Position numbers and translations under genes: made by a program. From positions 1 to 64,000 of the forward strand of contig NZ_MLBG01000011.1 in the NCBI RefSeq assembly GCF_001936595.1: a stretch of 64,000 nt of DNA, read 5' to 3'. Each line of letters starts with the position of its first letter. Position 1 is the first letter of the stretch. The notes beneath the pieces were generated by a model. That model had not been told where the DNA came from, did not search any database, and saw nothing but the letters and a program-made list of their open reading frames with translations. Positions 62,742 to 64,000 of this stretch are shown here, one piece after another. The DNA comes from Desulfovibrio sp. DV (lineage in GTDB: Bacteria; Desulfobacterota; Desulfovibrionia; Desulfovibrionales; Desulfovibrionaceae).

Positions 62742-64000
62742 TCAGGCCAGGGCCAGGGGCAGGGCCTCCAGCACCGTGCGCACAAAGACCGTTTCCAGGT
62801 CCGGGCAGTCCCCGCCATCCAGGCCCAGGACATCCGGGCGGTTGCCCTCGGGCAGGATGACCCGTTTGGCCCCGGCCCGGGCAGCGGCCAGCAGCTTTTC
62901 CCGGATGCCGCCCACGGGCAGCACATTGCCGGTCAGGGTGATCTCCCCGGTCATGGCCACATCCGGGCGAAGGGCGCGGCCCATATAGAGCGAGGCCAGG
63001 GCCAGGGCCACGGTCAGCCCGGCGGAACTGCCTTCCTTGGGGATGGAGCCGGCCGGGATGTGCAGGTGCAGATCGTCGGTGAGAAAGGCTTGCGGGTCGA
63101 TGCCGAGCGTCCCGGCCTTGGAGCGCACGAAACTGAGCGCCGTCTTGGCCGACTCGCACAAAACCTCGCCCAATGACCCGGTCATGGTCAACGCGCCGGC
63201 CCCCTTCATGCGGATGGCTTCCACGAAAATGATCTCCCCGCCGTAGCCGGCATAGACCAGCCCGGTGGCCACGCCCACGCGCGCCGTGGAGCCGGCCGCC
63301 TCCCGGACAAAGCGGGCCGGACCGAGCAGGGCCGGCACCAGGGCGGCATCGACCGTGACCGGGCCGGCCGGGGCGGCGGTTCCGCCCTCCAGGCGCAGCT
63401 TGGCCAGCTTGCGGCAGATGCGGCCGAGTTCGCGGTCGAGATTGCGCACTCCGGCCTCGCGGGTATAGCCGTCCACCATCAGGCGCACCGCCTCGGGGGT
63501 GACCACTGGATAGGGATGGGTCAGGCCGTGCTCGCGCAACTGGCGCGGCAGCAGATGGTCCTCGGCGATGCGCACCTTTTCCCCGGCGCTGTAGCCCTGA
63601 AACGGCACCACCTCCAGCCGGTCGAGCAGCGGGCCGGACAGTTCCCCGACGTCGTTGGCCGTGGCAATAAAAAGCACCTGGGACAGGTCAAAGGGCACTT
63701 CCAGGTAGTTGTCCACGAACTGCCCGTTTTGCTCCGGATCGAGCATCTCCAGAAAGACCGCCGCCGGATCGCCCCGGAAATCCTTCCCGATCTTGTCGAT
63801 CTCATCGAGCATGAAGACCGGATTGCGAACGCCAAGCCGGCTTAAGGACTGCAGCACCCGGCCGGGCAGCGCCCCGACATAGGTGCGGCGGTGGCCGCGC
63901 AGCTCGGCCTCGTCACGAAGCCCGGCCAGGGAAATGCGGTGGAACTTGCGGCCCAGGGCCTCGGCAATGGCCTGCCCGACCGAGGTCTTGCCCGTGCCCG
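62742..64000 (-). CDS. lon: ATP-dependent protease Lon, C-terminal part (runs off the window)
   Basis: The frame is open to the window edge, where minus-strand sequence GTGKTSVGQ is the Walker A motif. Further on are DEIDKIGKDFRGDP (Walker B region), FIATAND, and the serine-lysine protease domain with catalytic Ser in KEGSSAGLTVALAL and Lys in GGIREKLLAAARAG. Lon degrades damaged and regulatory proteins. About 420 residues are visible; the N-terminal domain lies outside. Confidence 0.96.
   Translation of the reverse strand, partial: GTGKTSVGQAIAEALGRKFHRISLAGLRDEAELRGHRRTYVGALPGRVLQSLSRLGVRNPVFMLDEIDKIGKDFRGDPAAVFLEMLDPEQNGQFVDNYLEVPFDLSQVLFIATANDVGELSGPLLDRLEVVPFQGYSAGEKVRIAEDHLLPRQLREHGLTHPYPVVTPEAVRLMVDGYTREAGVRNLDRELGRICRKLAKLRLEGGTAAPAGPVTVDAALVPALLGPARFVREAAGSTARVGVATGLVYAGYGGEIIFVEAIRMKGAGALTMTGSLGEVLCESAKTALSFVRSKAGTLGIDPQAFLTDDLHLHIPAGSIPKEGSSAGLTVALALASLYMGRALRPDVAMTGEITLTGNVLPVGGIREKLLAAARAGAKRVILPEGNRPDVLGLDGGDCPDLETVFVRTVLEALPLALA

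Overview
Organism and evidence. The window is high-GC (mostly GGC/GCC/CTG-type codons) with compact operons. Gene content points to a sulfate-reducing deltaproteobacterium of the Desulfovibrio / Solidesulfovibrio type: the rpmB / DUF177-rpmF-plsX-fabH-fabG-acpP-fabF-glyA block, a very dense set of two-component and sigma-54 regulators, a ferredoxin-thioredoxin-reductase-like protein, a NifX-like small protein beside kinases, and a TauE/SafE exporter. The genus is an inference from gene content; no rRNA or tRNA gene is present to confirm it.

Layout. 1-4.3 kb: motA, a lipoprotein, an amino-acid ABC transporter binding protein and permease with no ATPase gene, a glutaredoxin and an FTR-like protein. 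4.4-12.7 kb: a hybrid sensor kinase, an exported subtilase-like protein whose active-site His position holds Glu, an OB/HD-thymidylate kinase fusion, surE, and a response regulator-diguanylate cyclase. 13-21.5 kb: a membrane protein with three repeated cytoplasmic modules, gltX, a PhnD-like binding protein overlapping a hybrid kinase, a CNNM/CBS protein, rpmB. 21.6-28.4 kb: the lipid-synthesis operon plus glyA. 28.7-34.3 kb: a small exported Gly-rich protein, a Tat-exported class V aminotransferase-fold enzyme, an SGNH hydrolase, a cytidylate-kinase-like protein.

34.3-43.2 kb is a signalling region. On the minus strand it runs TauE/SafE exporter, small membrane protein, PAS + degenerate AAA+ protein, NifX-like protein, sensor kinase, response regulator, phosphotransferase-like protein, response regulator, and a receiver-kinase. 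A divergent intact sigma-54 activator sits at the head. Between the activator and the exporter lie a sigma-54-like promoter and two CGGCAA-type palindromes; a third, perfect one lies just inside the activator gene. 43.6-48.4 kb: prfC and a kinase/NtrC-type regulator pair, punctuated by repeated palindromic elements.

48.8-52.7 kb is the best candidate for a new system: a 1139-residue CHAT protease / NTPase / TPR protein with a 149-residue partner gene. Its TPR part is encoded by near-identical 120-bp DNA repeats. It abuts 52.75-62.55 kb, a broken Mu-like transposable prophage (repressor, early regulators, MuA, MuB, GemA, Mor, protease I, head protein T, truncated gp35) that lacks terminase, portal and tail genes. 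MuA-site-like repeats near 62.47-62.55 kb mark its left end. The window closes with the 3' part of a lon protease gene.
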